A stretch of 64,000 nt of DNA from Rhodospirillaceae bacterium (GTDB lineage: Bacteria; Pseudomonadota; Alphaproteobacteria; Rhodospirillales; JABHCV01): positions 1 through 64,000 of the forward strand of contig JABJHA010000005.1 in assembly GCA_018662005.1 (NCBI GenBank), in the 5' to 3' direction. Both the position numbers and the translations under genes were made by a program. Positions 1 to 9,096 of this stretch are shown here, in pieces. The number at the start of each line of letters is the position of its first letter. The stretch's first letter is position 1. Below the pieces are notes generated by a model. That model was not told the DNA's origin. It ran no database searches and saw only the letters and a list, made by a program, of their open reading frames with translations.

Positions 1-133
1 CGGGTTTATCGAATTTACTGTGAATTAGCGCTAAACCTAAGGATTAAACCAAAAAAGAGGCTGTATCGGGACAAACCTGAACCTTTGGCGGTGCCAACGT
101 CCATCAATCAAACGTGGTCGATGGACTTCATGC

Positions 134-991
134 ATGATCAATAACATTTTGGAATTTGAACCGGTCATTCGCCTTGGTTTTTTCTTTGGCGTCTTTGCCG
201 TGGTCGCTTTGTGGGAAACCGCTACGCCAAGGCGTCCGCGTAGTCTTGGCCGCTGGCAACGCTGGCCCTCAAATCTGGGTATCGTTGTTCTCAACACGGT
301 GCTAATGCGGGTTATGTTTCCGGTTGCCGCCGTCGCCATGGCGGTCAATGTCTCGGCCAGTGGTTGGGGCATATTCAACATGATTGAATTGCCGTTATGG
401 GTCGAGGTGATAGGGGCCGTGGCCCTACTTGATGCGGCGATTTATTTGCAACACGTGATGTTTCATGCGGTTCCCGCGCTGTGGCGGCTTCACCGGATGC
501 ATCATGCGGATATGGATTATGACGTCACCACCGGGGCGCGCTTTCATCCCATCGAAATTGTTCTCTCGATGGTCATAAAACTTGCTGTCGTCACGGTGCT
601 TGGGGCATCCCCGGTTGCGGTCATTATTTTCGAGGTCTTGCTCAATGCGACAGCCATGTTCAACCACGGAAACATTCGTCTGAATCTGGCCCTGGATGGC
701 ATCTTAAGGCTGTTTGTCGTAACCCCGGATATGCACCGGGTCCATCATTCTGTGATCCCGTCCGAAGCAAACAGCAATTTCGGCTTCAACATGCCCTGGT
801 GGGATCGCTTGTTTGGAACTTATAAGGCGCAACCCGCAGCAGGACATGATGATATGACAATTGGCATCAATGTTTTTCGCGAACCGGAAGATCAGCGGCT
901 CGATAAGATGCTGATGCAGCCGTTCAGGGATGGCGCCCACGGATATGTGATTAATGCGGCGCGGGGCGATCAGCAAAAAACCGACACTTGA
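134..991 (+). CDS. Sterol desaturase / fatty acid hydroxylase family membrane protein
   Basis: This is a 285-residue integral membrane di-iron oxygenase of the sterol desaturase superfamily. Three histidine clusters expected to bind the two irons are visible: HVMFH (107-111), HRMHH (120-124) and HRVHH near residue 200, with a further His in ARFHP near 138. Hydrophobic segments lie at about 12-30, 48-75 and 85-110. Members hydroxylate or desaturate lipids or sterols at the membrane. The exact substrate cannot be read from sequence, but the hopanoid genes 1.5 kb downstream make a lipid role reasonable. It is followed by a cytochrome c gene, with no sign of coupling to it. The start is ATG at 134. 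Confidence 0.85.
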   Translation: MINNILEFEPVIRLGFFFGVFAVVALWETATPRRPRSLGRWQRWPSNLGIVVLNTVLMRVMFPVAAVAMAVNVSASGWGIFNMIELPLWVEVIGAVALLDAAIYLQHVMFHAVPALWRLHRMHHADMDYDVTTGARFHPIEIVLSMVIKLAVVTVLGASPVAVIIFEVLLNATAMFNHGNIRLNLALDGILRLFVVTPDMHRVHHSVIPSEANSNFGFNMPWWDRLFGTYKAQPAAGHDDMTIGINVFREPEDQRLDKMLMQPFRDGAHGYVINAARGDQQKTDT

Positions 992-1118
992 CCCCGGTTA
1001 AGTTGTTGCAATAAATCTTCGGCTATACCGTCAAGCGTACATATATAGATATTTTATAGATATTTTGCGCGATGATTGGATTATCCTATCCATTGGCTTG
1101 ATTTGAAGGAGTTTACCC

Positions 1119-1496
1119 ATGAAGATTGTATCCGCATTCGCCCTTGCTGCGGCTTTGTCTGTCGCCTTGTTTTCAGGCTCCGCCATGGCTGATGGTGATG
1201 CTGCCAAAGGCGAGAAAGTTTTCAAAAAATGTAAAGCCTGTCACACCGTTGATGATGGCGGCAAACACAAATCCGGGCCAAACCTGTTCGGTGTTTACGA
1301 TCGTGCAGTCGCCAGCACGGACTTTAAAAAATATAAGGCCCTTTCAGCAGATGATGGCGTTTGGGATGAGGATAACCTCGATAAGTGGCTGGAAAACCCG
1401 AAAAAGTATAACGGCAAGAAAACCTCAATGTCTTTGAAACTGAAGAAAGAGGATGATCGCGAAGACATCATTGCATACCTGAAAACGCTGAAATAA
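1119..1496 (+). CDS. Periplasmic class I c-type cytochrome
   Basis: This 125-residue protein has a Sec signal peptide (about residues 1-24, cleavage after SAMA) and one haem-binding motif, CKACH (C38, C41, H42). Met104 in KKTSMSLKL is the likely distal haem ligand. The SGPNLFGVY motif and the C-terminal EDIIAYLKTL helix are typical of cytochrome c2/c550 electron carriers. It probably shuttles electrons in the periplasm; the partner oxidase or reductase is not in the window. A strong AAGGAG ribosome site sits 8 bases before ATG 1119. A clear terminator follows, so the gene is probably monocistronic. The mature protein is lysine-rich. Confidence 0.93.
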   Translation: MKIVSAFALAAALSVALFSGSAMADGDAAKGEKVFKKCKACHTVDDGGKHKSGPNLFGVYDRAVASTDFKKYKALSADDGVWDEDNLDKWLENPKKYNGKKTSMSLKLKKEDDREDIIAYLKTLK

Positions 1497-1520
1497 GCCG
1501 TTTTTAGCTAATACGATTAA

Positions 1521-1552
1521 AAAGCCTCATCCCTGCCGGGTGGGGCTTTTTT
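1521..1552 (+). terminator. Rho-independent terminator after cytochrome c
   Basis: The arms AAAGCCTCATCC and GGGTGGGGCTTTT pair over about 12 bp, with G-T pairs, around a short CTGCC loop. A run of T follows. It lies 25 bases past the cytochrome c stop and is well placed to end that transcript. Confidence 0.85.
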
Positions 1553-1644
1553 AGTTTCTTGTCTCCTCGTTCAGATTCTATAATATGCCTTCGTCCTTTT
1601 TAGGACGTCATAGTATTGTCAGATTTGAGGCTTAGATTTTAACA

Positions 1645-2259
1645 ATGATGTTCAGACGCTATTTCATGGTTGGGGTTTTTGGCTTTGTCTTGCTTTTGGC
1701 GGCAGGGGCGCAGCCTGTTGCTGCCGAAGATCCCGGTAAAAATGCTGAACAGTTCATTTCCGGCCTTGCCGATCAGGCGGTCGAAGCACTGACAAATACC
1801 GACATTTCCAAGCAAGATCGCGCGAAACGGTTCCGTGTCATGCTGACTGATAATTTTGCCATTAAAACCATTGCCCGTTGGGTTCTGGGAAGGCACTGGA
1901 AAAAAGCCAGCGACGCTGAAAAGACCGAATACCTGCACTTGTTCGAGGAACTGCTTGTCGTCACCTATGTGGACAGGTTTTCCAGCTATTCCGGCGAAAG
2001 TCTGAAAATCGTCAAATCTCTGGTCAACAATCCCAAGGACGCTGTGGTGTTCTCTGAAATTTCCCATGAGGGAAACAAGCCCATACATGTTGATTGGCGT
2101 GTTCGCACCAAAGACAGTGTGACCTTCAAGATCATCGACGTACTGGTCGAGGGCGTCAGCATGGGCCAGACACAGCGGTCCGAATTCGCCTCGGTTATCC
2201 GTCAGCATGGCGGTAACGTTGAGGGCTTGCTTGCAGAGCTTCGCAAGCGAGTCGGTTAA
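1645..2259 (+). CDS. MlaC/Ttg2-type periplasmic lipid-binding protein (HpnM-like)
   Basis: The 204-residue protein has a signal peptide (1-27, ending in AQPVAA) followed by a single MlaC/Ttg2D fold. The family motif is seen at KTIARWVLGRHWKKAS and the following LFEELLVVTYVDRF. MlaC proteins carry phospholipids across the periplasm. The HpnM branch is associated with hopanoid loci and hopanoid transport. The gene lies 29 bases before hpnC on the same strand, which favours the HpnM reading, although assignment within the family is inferred from context. The start is the first of two adjacent ATG codons. Confidence 0.85.
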   Translation: MMFRRYFMVGVFGFVLLLAAGAQPVAAEDPGKNAEQFISGLADQAVEALTNTDISKQDRAKRFRVMLTDNFAIKTIARWVLGRHWKKASDAEKTEYLHLFEELLVVTYVDRFSSYSGESLKIVKSLVNNPKDAVVFSEISHEGNKPIHVDWRVRTKDSVTFKIIDVLVEGVSMGQTQRSEFASVIRQHGGNVEGLLAELRKRVG

Positions 2260-2288
2260 GTATCCTGGCCGCCGCAAATCCTGTCGAA

Positions 2289-3104
2289 ATGCCATCGGGC
2301 AAGGATGTTGTTTACGAAAATTTCCCTGTTGGTTCGGTTCTATTACCCAGACGATTGCGCAGACACGTCGCCTGTTTTTACGCATTTGCCCGTGCTGCTG
2401 ATGATATCGCCGACAGTCCCGATTTGCCGCCCCGGGAAAAAATCCACCGCCTGGATGGCTTCCAACACGCCTTACTTGGCACCGGCGGCGATGATTCTGC
2501 CTACCAAAAAGCCCTCAACATGGGCGAAAGCCTGAATGAAACCGGTGTCTCCCCGGAGCACTGTCTGGATATTCTTGCCGCCTTCAAGCAGGATGCTGTC
2601 AAATCCCGCTATGACAGCTGGTCTGATGTGATGGCGTACTGCCGTTTATCGGCGGCGCCGGTCGGTCGTTACCTGATTGATCTGCATGGTGGTTCGCGTC
2701 TTGGTTACTGGCCATCAGACGCTCTTTGTGCCGCCTTGCAACTGATTAATCATGTCCAGGATTGCGGCGATGACTATCAAACCCTGGACCGCATCTACCT
2801 GCCCGGCGACTGGATGACCGAGGCCGGTGCAAATGATGCTGATTTGGGGACTGCCCAGTCTTCACCCGCCCTGCGCCGGGTGCTGGACTGGATGGTCCAC
2901 GGCATCGATACGCTTTTGCTTGATGCCGGGGCTTTGAGCAGTAACCTGTATTCACGCAGGCTGGGTTTTGAAGCGTCGGTGATATTTCAAATCGCCAGAG
3001 CACTCAACAAGCGGCTGAAAAAGCACGATCCGTTGTCACGGCGCATCGAATTAAGCAAGCCTGAGCTGTTGGTTTGCTCGATCAGGGGTATCTTGAGTAG
3101 ATGA
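2289..3104 (+). CDS. hpnC: Squalene synthase HpnC (hydroxysqualene synthase)
   Basis: This is a 271-residue trans-isoprenyl diphosphate synthase of the squalene/phytoene synthase fold. The first Asp-rich site is ADDIAD within YAFARAADDIAD (about 39-50). The second lies in the LINHVQDCGDDYQTLDRIYLP stretch. In the HpnCDE route, HpnC converts presqualene diphosphate to hydroxysqualene. The N-terminal ENFPVGSVLLPRRLR is characteristic of HpnC rather than HpnD. It is translationally coupled to hpnD through ATGA (3101-3104). Cytosolic or peripheral membrane location is expected. Confidence 0.93.
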   Translation: MPSGKDVVYENFPVGSVLLPRRLRRHVACFYAFARAADDIADSPDLPPREKIHRLDGFQHALLGTGGDDSAYQKALNMGESLNETGVSPEHCLDILAAFKQDAVKSRYDSWSDVMAYCRLSAAPVGRYLIDLHGGSRLGYWPSDALCAALQLINHVQDCGDDYQTLDRIYLPGDWMTEAGANDADLGTAQSSPALRRVLDWMVHGIDTLLLDAGALSSNLYSRRLGFEASVIFQIARALNKRLKKHDPLSRRIELSKPELLVCSIRGILSR

Positions 3105-3976
3105 TGATAACGTCCGAAACTCATGAAGCGGAAGCCTACGCTACGGCGACGGTCAAGCGTGCCCATACTTCGTTTTACTGGGCCATGCGGGTGCTGGAAC
3201 CGCAAAAGCGCAATGCCATGTATGCCATTTACGCTTTCTGTCGGGTCGTTGACGATATTGCCGATAATCCGGGCGAAGCAGATGACAAGCGGGCGCGACT
3301 GCAGTCATGGCGCCAGGAAATAGCCAATATCTTTGCCGGAAACCCAACCGGGCCGGTCGGCCGGGCCTTGTCGGTGGCGAACAGTCGTTTTGACCTCGCC
3401 CAGGCGGATTTTATGGCCATTATCGATGGTATGGATATGGATGTGGGCGTTGGCCGGACACAAGGCCGGGTTCGCATAGCTGATCTTGCCGAATTGGAAC
3501 TTTACTGTGACCGTGTTGCGGGTGCTGTTGGGCGGCTATCAACCCAGGTCTTTGGCCTTGATCTGAAGTCCCGTGAAAGCCTGGGTATCTCCCTAGGCCG
3601 GGCCTTGCAACTGACCAATATCCTGCGCGATCTGAAGGAAGACGCCGGGATTGACCGGCTTTATCTACCCCTGGAATTGTTAAAACGCCATGGCATTGAG
3701 GCAACCGAACCAGATGACGTTCTGTCCGCACCAGCAATCGGGGCTGTTTGCGCCGAAATTGCGCAGATGGCCGAACAGTACTTCATCCAGTCCGATATCA
3801 TCCTGTCAGGATTGCAACGGGCTAAAATTCGCCCCGCCATTATTATGAGCGAGATGTACAAACGGGTCCTGCGTCGCCTGATCGCCCGTGGCTGGGCAGA
3901 CTTGAACACACCGGTGCGTCTGTCCCGCCTGACAAGGATCTGGATTGCCATTCGCTATGGGCTGCTTGGGGCATGA
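3101..3976 (+). CDS. hpnD: Presqualene diphosphate synthase HpnD
   Basis: This 291-residue paralogue of hpnC has the squalene/phytoene synthase fold. It condenses two farnesyl diphosphates to presqualene diphosphate. Asp-rich motifs are CRVVDDIADN (about 47-56) and ILRDLKEDAGIDRLYLP (about 174-190). Sequences SFYWAMRVLEPQKRNAMYAIY and DRVAGAVGRLS are family hallmarks. It overlaps hpnC and hpnE by 4 bases at each end, so the three enzymes are probably made in step. The product feeds HpnC, then HpnE. Confidence 0.95.
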   Translation: MMITSETHEAEAYATATVKRAHTSFYWAMRVLEPQKRNAMYAIYAFCRVVDDIADNPGEADDKRARLQSWRQEIANIFAGNPTGPVGRALSVANSRFDLAQADFMAIIDGMDMDVGVGRTQGRVRIADLAELELYCDRVAGAVGRLSTQVFGLDLKSRESLGISLGRALQLTNILRDLKEDAGIDRLYLPLELLKRHGIEATEPDDVLSAPAIGAVCAEIAQMAEQYFIQSDIILSGLQRAKIRPAIIMSEMYKRVLRRLIARGWADLNTPVRLSRLTRIWIAIRYGLLGA

Positions 3977-5202
3977 CGGTTCACATTATCGGCGCCGGAC
4001 TGGCCGGATTGTCAGCCGCTGTACGTTTGAGCGACAGGGGCCAGCCCGTCGTCGTCCATGAGGCGGCGGCTCATGGTGGTGGGCGGTGTCGCTCTTTTTA
4101 TGACGAGACCCTTGAGAGACGCATCGACAACGGCAACCACATGCTGTTATCGGGGAACAAGCAAGCCATGGCCTATTTACGGGCCATTGGCGCGCACCAT
4201 AGCCTGTACCAGCCAGAGCAGGCGGCCTTCCCTTTCCTTGATTTTGAAAATGGTGCGCGCTGGCTGGTCAGGCCGGGATTCAAGGCGCTGCCGGATGCCT
4301 CATTGATGGACTATCTCAGTGTTTTGAAGCTGGCTTGGGCTTCGGAGAACGCGACGGTAGCCGACATTTTTAACACCAACCGTCCGGTGTTTCGGAATTT
4401 CTGGCAGCCGTTTTGTGTCTCCGTCCTCAATACACCCCTCGAGGTGGCATCGGCGCGCTTGATGTGGCCTGTCATCCAACAAACTTTCGGGCGGGGTGCC
4501 GCGGCTTGTCGCCCCGGCATTGCCAAACAGGGATTGAGCGAAAGTTTCATTGATCCGGCTTTGAGCCTACTTGAAAAACGTGGCGTGCCGGTTCATTTCA
4601 ATCAGCGCCTGCGGGCGATAAATTTTGTCGGAGAGCGGGCAGGGGGCTTATCCTTTGCTGATGAAGACATTGCCCCTGATGCGGATGACACCGTTATCCT
4701 CGCCGTACCTGCCGAGACGGCAGCGACGCTTATTGAGGATTTAAACCCGCCTGAAAAGTTCAGGGCTATCGTCAACGGCCACTTCCTGTTGCCCGCGCCT
4801 TCCAGGAACATCAGTTTCTTTGGGCTGGTCGGTGGTGTCTCGCAGTGGTTGTTTGTGCGCGACGATGTGGCTTCGGTAACCGTTAGCGCCGCCGATGATC
4901 TGGCGGGGGAAAGCGCCGGAGACATTGCAAAGATATTATGGGCGGAAGTGTGTTCAGCCTTGCAACTGGGCGAGGTGCCACTCGGCCGCCATCGCATCAT
5001 CAAGGAAAAGCGTGCGACCATAGAGCAGAGCCCCGGGCAGGTTCGCCTAAGGCTCGAAACGCGCACCCGCTGGGACAATCTGTTGCTGGCCGGTGACTGG
5101 ACGCAAACGGGCCTTCCCGCGACCATAGAAGGGGCGATCACATCGGGACACCGGGCGGCTGAAATCATTCTTAAGGGGCGCTCAGGGCCTTCGGCAATTT
5201 GA
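3973..5202 (+). CDS. hpnE: Hydroxysqualene dehydroxylase HpnE
   Basis: This 409-residue FAD-dependent amine-oxidase-type flavoprotein has an N-terminal dinucleotide fold (IIGAGLAGLSAAVRL, about 5-19). The C-terminal FAD contact LLAGDWTQTGLPATIEGA lies at about 374-391. HpnE reduces hydroxysqualene to squalene, the last step before squalene-hopene cyclase, which is not in this window. The start overlaps the hpnD stop (ATGA at 3973). The last 32 bases overlap the convergent ispH gene, so the two coding ends share DNA. Confidence 0.93.
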   Translation: MTVHIIGAGLAGLSAAVRLSDRGQPVVVHEAAAHGGGRCRSFYDETLERRIDNGNHMLLSGNKQAMAYLRAIGAHHSLYQPEQAAFPFLDFENGARWLVRPGFKALPDASLMDYLSVLKLAWASENATVADIFNTNRPVFRNFWQPFCVSVLNTPLEVASARLMWPVIQQTFGRGAAACRPGIAKQGLSESFIDPALSLLEKRGVPVHFNQRLRAINFVGERAGGLSFADEDIAPDADDTVILAVPAETAATLIEDLNPPEKFRAIVNGHFLLPAPSRNISFFGLVGGVSQWLFVRDDVASVTVSAADDLAGESAGDIAKILWAEVCSALQLGEVPLGRHRIIKEKRATIEQSPGQVRLRLETRTRWDNLLLAGDWTQTGLPATIEGAITSGHRAAEIILKGRSGPSAI

Positions 5203-6109
5203 ACTGGATGTTTTCGACCAGGTCGGAAATTTCATCGACTGTGGTTTCGCCGAGGCCTGCCAGTTTCTCCAGTAATTCGCTGATCAGCTCTTCAGGGGCC
5301 GAAGCGCCGGCGGTAATGCCGATGGTTTCAATGCCTTCAAGCCACTTCTCGTCAAAGGCGTTAGCATCGTCGATGAGATAGCTTTTGATCTTCATTTCCG
5401 TGCCGATTTCCTTCAACCGGTTTGAATTGGAGCTGTTTTTCGCCCCGACCACCAGCAACAGGTCGATTTTTTCGCACAGATCACGTACCGAGCTTTGACG
5501 ATTTTGGGTGGCGTAGCAGATGTCATTCAGATCGGGGCCTTCAATGGCCGGGAATCGTGCGCGTAACATGGAAATAATGTCACGCGTGTCATCGACGCTG
5601 AGGGTGGTCTGGGTAACAAAGGCAAGCTTTTGCGGATCTTTAACGTTCAGATTACTGACATCCTCAACAGAAGAGACGACCTGCACGCCACCGGGGATTC
5701 TACCTCGTGTGCCTTCCACTTCCGGATGGCCGTTATGACCGATCATGATCACTTCCAGGCCCTGGCTGGCGTGACGGCGGCCCTCTGCGTGGACTTTCGA
5801 GACCAACGGGCAGGTCGCATCGATAACCGGCAGTCCGCGCTGACTTGCGTCTGTTTCAATCGCCTCGGCGACACCGTGGGCGCTGAAGATGGTGACGCCG
5901 CCAGTTGGGATTTCATCAAGTTCCTTAACAAACACCGCGCCACGCTGGCGCAGGGTTTCGACAACCCGCCTGTTATGGACAATTTCATGGCGCACGTAGA
6001 TCGGCGCGCCGTAGCGGTCAATCGCCTTGTTGACCACATCGATAGCACGCACCACACCGGCGCAAAAGCCGCGCGGCCGGGCAAGCAGGATTTTCAGGTT
6101 TCGTTTCAT
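5171..6109 (-). CDS. ispH: 4-hydroxy-3-methylbut-2-enyl diphosphate reductase IspH
   Basis: The 312-residue iron-sulfur enzyme (LytB) makes IPP and DMAPP, the precursors used by the convergent hopanoid genes. Three cluster cysteines are visible in RGFCAGVVRA, DATCPLVSKVH and DICYATQNRQ, with the catalytic-site histidines in VRHEIVHN and SAHGV. I chose ATG at 6109 (MKRNLKILLARPRGFCAG), which matches the family N-terminus. The frame stays open upstream to 6205, but that extension is not family-like. The 3' end overlaps hpnE by 32 bp. Confidence 0.95.
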   Translation of the reverse strand: MKRNLKILLARPRGFCAGVVRAIDVVNKAIDRYGAPIYVRHEIVHNRRVVETLRQRGAVFVKELDEIPTGGVTIFSAHGVAEAIETDASQRGLPVIDATCPLVSKVHAEGRRHASQGLEVIMIGHNGHPEVEGTRGRIPGGVQVVSSVEDVSNLNVKDPQKLAFVTQTTLSVDDTRDIISMLRARFPAIEGPDLNDICYATQNRQSSVRDLCEKIDLLLVVGAKNSSNSNRLKEIGTEMKIKSYLIDDANAFDEKWLEGIETIGITAGASAPEELISELLEKLAGLGETTVDEISDLVENIQFKLPKALSAP

Positions 6110-6226
6110 TGACCCCATACATAATGCTGATCGAGCGCAAGGAAAAGAGGGGAGTTTTAATGGCCCTTCCCGTTTCGCTCTATTTTTTGTAACCCTTTGT
6201 AACAAATGGGTATATTTCTAAAACCC

Positions 6227-6254
6227 TTGACTCTCCTAAGGTATTTGCTAAAAT
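6227..6254 (+). promoter_or_regulatory. Possible sigma-70-type promoter for rpoH
   Basis: TTGACT (6227-6232) and TAAAAT (6249-6254) are separated by 16 bases. They lie about 140 bases before the rpoH start, in the gap between divergent ispH and rpoH. The match is by eye only. Heat-shock sigma genes often have several promoters, so others may be present. Confidence 0.35.
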
Positions 6255-6394
6255 GATAATCAGCGGTGCCCAATGGGGCCGAAAACAAGCCTTCCTGACC
6301 TTTTTGGTGGGAGATACAGGCTCATTTAAGCAACGGCATTCAGCCATGAGTGCGTTGTGTAAACATATTGCTTCTTGAAGGAGGGTATGACGAC

Positions 6395-7297
6395 ATGGCA
6401 ACAATGAATTTACCAACAGTCACTGTAGATGGCGGACTTTCCAGGTATTTCCGGGAAGTCTGGACTTTTCCTATTCTTGAAAAGGAAGAGGAATACATGC
6501 TGGCCAAACGTTACGCCGATAGCGGCGATACGGATGCCGCCCACCAACTGGTGACCAGTCACCTTCGCCTCGTCGCCAAGATCGCCATGAGTTATCGCGG
6601 TTATGGTCTTCCTGTTTCTGACCTGGTGTCAGAAGGCAGCATTGGCTTGATGAAGGCGGTCAAAAAATTCGATCCCGAACGGGGTTTCAGGCTTTCAACC
6701 TATGCCATGTGGTGGATCAGGGCTTCGATCACCGAATACGTGCTGCGCTCGTGGTCCATGGTCAAACTTGGCACCATGGCCGCCCAAAAGAAGCTGTTCT
6801 TCAGCTTGCGCAAGATGAAAAGTCGCCTCAACATCATTGAAAGCGGCGACCTGAGCCCGGAACAGTTGACACAACTGGCCGAGGCCATGGATGTATCCGA
6901 AGACGAAATCAATTCCATGAACCGTCGCCTGATGGCCAGGGATGCGTCACTTAACGCGCCCTTGTCGCAGGATGATGAAGGGGCCGAATTTCAGGATATC
7001 CTGGTCAGTGATACCCCGTCACCCGAATCCCTGACCGCCGAAAGCCAGGAATTGTCTTTCCGTAGCCAGCTTTTGCATCGGGCGATGGAAGATTTGAACG
7101 AACGCGAGCGCGATATCATCACCGAACGCCGCCTCAGTGAAGATCCCATGACCCTGGATAAACTGGGCAAGCGTTACGGCATCAGTCGTGAGCGTGTGCG
7201 CCAGCTTGAGGCACGCGCCTTCGAGAAAATCAGTGCCGCGACAACCGCAGCTGCAGAAGCTCTAGAAAACAGAGAACCCGGATTCGAGACGTCTTAA
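6395..7297 (+). CDS. rpoH: RNA polymerase heat-shock sigma factor RpoH (sigma-32)
   Basis: This 300-residue sigma-70 family factor shows region 2 (YRGYGLPVSDLVSEGSIGLMKAV and YAMWWIRASITEYVLRSW). The RpoH box AAQKKLFFSLRKMK (about 126-139) separates RpoH from housekeeping factors. Region 4 helix-turn-helix is TLDKLGKRYGISRERVRQLE near 255-274. It directs transcription of heat-shock genes. ATG 6395 is preceded by GAAGGAGGG. A GTG-led frame opens at 6350, but without a ribosome site or family similarity. The upstream region is long enough for complex control. Confidence 0.96.
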   Translation: MATMNLPTVTVDGGLSRYFREVWTFPILEKEEEYMLAKRYADSGDTDAAHQLVTSHLRLVAKIAMSYRGYGLPVSDLVSEGSIGLMKAVKKFDPERGFRLSTYAMWWIRASITEYVLRSWSMVKLGTMAAQKKLFFSLRKMKSRLNIIESGDLSPEQLTQLAEAMDVSEDEINSMNRRLMARDASLNAPLSQDDEGAEFQDILVSDTPSPESLTAESQELSFRSQLLHRAMEDLNERERDIITERRLSEDPMTLDKLGKRYGISRERVRQLEARAFEKISAATTAAAEALENREPGFETS

Positions 7298-7426
7298 ACA
7301 GCCTTTCATTGATGTTCCAGACATGTGCGATTTATCACAGTCGCCAACAAAAATATTGTGTTACGGTGTTGAATCGCCAATATAAATGGTGTTGGTGATA
7401 CGGCAGGGAAATTCTGGAGCATTTGA

Positions 7427-8254
7427 ATGGCGTTTGACGTTCGATTTTGGGGGGTTCGTGGCTCAATTGCTTGCCCGTCGATCAAGCACATCAAGTACGG
7501 TGGCAATACCAGTTGTATTGAAGTCAGTGTAGGCGATCGTATCTTTGTTCTGGATGCCGGAACCGGTATCCGTGAGCTTGGCAATGAATTCCTCAAGCGT
7601 GATATTCGTGAAGCCCATCTGTTGATGACCCATACTCACTGGGATCATATCAACGGCTTTCCTTTCTTTGTTCCCGCCTACGATCCCAACCGTTCCATCC
7701 ACATCATGGCTGGTCATTTGGGCCACCGTGAAGGTGGTATTCATGGGGCGCTTTCAGCGCAAATGGACAGCCCCATGTTCCCGGTGCCGCTGGAAGCCAT
7801 GCAGGCTAAAATCCGCTTCGACGATTTTGAAGCCGGTGATCATTTCAAGCTATACCCGGATGTGGAAGTGCGTACCGCGCCGCTCAACCATCCCAACGGC
7901 GCCACCGGCTATCGGATCGAATACGATGGCAAATCCATGTGCTATATCACCGACACGGAGCACGTTGTCGGTGAGCCTGATCAGAATATTCTCGGCCTGA
8001 TCGAGGGTTCTGACCTGGTCATATACGACAGCACCTATACGGAGGAAGAATTCACCACCAAGGTTGGCTGGGGTCACTCCACATGGAACGAGGGGGTGGC
8101 GCTCTGTCAGGCCGCAAACGTCAAGAAAATGGCTATCTTCCACCATGAACCAGCCCACGAAGACGACTTTATGGATCAATTAGAGGTCGAGGCCCAAGGC
8201 GTGTGGAAAGACTGTTTCGCGGCTCGTGAAGGTATGGTCGTCGGGATCGACTAA
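7427..8254 (+). CDS. Metallo-beta-lactamase-fold hydrolase (cyclic phosphodiesterase-like)
   Basis: The 275-residue cytosolic protein opens with RFWGVRGSIACPS and GGNTSC, typical of a phosphodiesterase-like branch of the metallo-beta-lactamase fold. The zinc motif HTHWDH is at residues 69-74. Further metal ligands are probably His154 (LNHPNG), the Asp in YITDTEH and the His in FHHEPAH. Its substrate is not known; the branch includes enzymes acting on cyclic phosphate or nucleotide bonds. It follows rpoH by 130 bases and ends 5 bases from the convergent motB-like gene. Confidence 0.8.
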   Translation: MAFDVRFWGVRGSIACPSIKHIKYGGNTSCIEVSVGDRIFVLDAGTGIRELGNEFLKRDIREAHLLMTHTHWDHINGFPFFVPAYDPNRSIHIMAGHLGHREGGIHGALSAQMDSPMFPVPLEAMQAKIRFDDFEAGDHFKLYPDVEVRTAPLNHPNGATGYRIEYDGKSMCYITDTEHVVGEPDQNILGLIEGSDLVIYDSTYTEEEFTTKVGWGHSTWNEGVALCQAANVKKMAIFHHEPAHEDDFMDQLEVEAQGVWKDCFAAREGMVVGID

Positions 8255-8259
8255 AATTT

Positions 8260-9069
8260 TTATTCTTTTTTCTTTGGTAGGCCGGTCAGGGTGCTGGGAT
8301 CGGGTGCACCTTTTTGGGCTTCTTCCTCGGCGGCGCGTTCGTCAGAGATGACTTTTTGTTCGGCTAGCCCGTATGAGGCATTACCAAAGATCATTGCCCG
8401 TTCTTCCAGGGACATGGGGGTGGTATCGATGACGATGCGACGGTTTTCCAACTGATTTTCGACAATCGGGTTGCCGTCCTTGTCACGGTTTGGATATTTG
8501 GGACGGGTATCGGCAAATCCCGCAGCCTTAAGGCGTCTGAAATCCATACCCAGGGTGATGAAGTAACGGACGATCTGGGTTGCCCGTCCGGTCGAAAGTT
8601 CCCAGTTTGACGGGTACATGGCTGTATGGATGGGATCGTCGTCAGTATGGCCTGCGACCTCCACCTGATAGGCCATAAAACGTGGCGCAATCAGAAGCTG
8701 GCCAACCTTTTCCAGTACCGGAATTGCTTGCGGACGAAATTCGGCCGAGCCGGATTTATAGAAAGCGGCACTTGCCAGTTCGATGGTAATGCCTTCATCA
8801 CTGGTCTGAACGTCAACGACCTGGTCTGCCTGCATTTCGGCAACGACATCTTCCAGCGCTTCCTTCATTGTCGCTATGGGGTTGGATTCTTTCTGGCCCA
8901 TGCCAATTTCATTGGCAATACCGGCGGCGACTTCATTGAACATGGGGATATCAATTTTCGAGAAGTTAAGCAGCATCACGAAGAAGGCCATCAGCAGGGT
9001 GACCATATCGGCGAAAGTCGCCATCCATGATTCGTCAATGGGTTCTTCTGCCGGGTTTGGCGGTGGCAT
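8260..9069 (-). CDS. motB: Flagellar motor stator protein MotB/PomB-like
   Basis: This 269-residue stator subunit has one N-terminal membrane helix (about 15-38). It carries the ion-binding aspartate D21 in WMATFADMVTLLMAFF. An OmpA-type peptidoglycan-binding domain follows (about 120-225, VAGHTDDDPI and LSTGRATQIVRYF). Together with MotA it forms the proton- or sodium-driven motor stator anchored to the wall. A polar tail rich in Glu and Ala follows the OmpA domain. It lies 27 bases downstream of motA on the same strand. Confidence 0.92.
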   Translation of the reverse strand: MPPPNPAEEPIDESWMATFADMVTLLMAFFVMLLNFSKIDIPMFNEVAAGIANEIGMGQKESNPIATMKEALEDVVAEMQADQVVDVQTSDEGITIELASAAFYKSGSAEFRPQAIPVLEKVGQLLIAPRFMAYQVEVAGHTDDDPIHTAMYPSNWELSTGRATQIVRYFITLGMDFRRLKAAGFADTRPKYPNRDKDGNPIVENQLENRRIVIDTTPMSLEERAMIFGNASYGLAEQKVISDERAAEEEAQKGAPDPSTLTGLPKKKE

Positions 9070-9096
9070 TGATATCTTTTCCTTCGCGCGTGCGGA

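Noticed and set aside
6350-6394. Upstream GTG start for rpoH
   Set aside because: The added 15 residues are not family-like, and GAAGGAGGG is placed exactly before ATG 6395.
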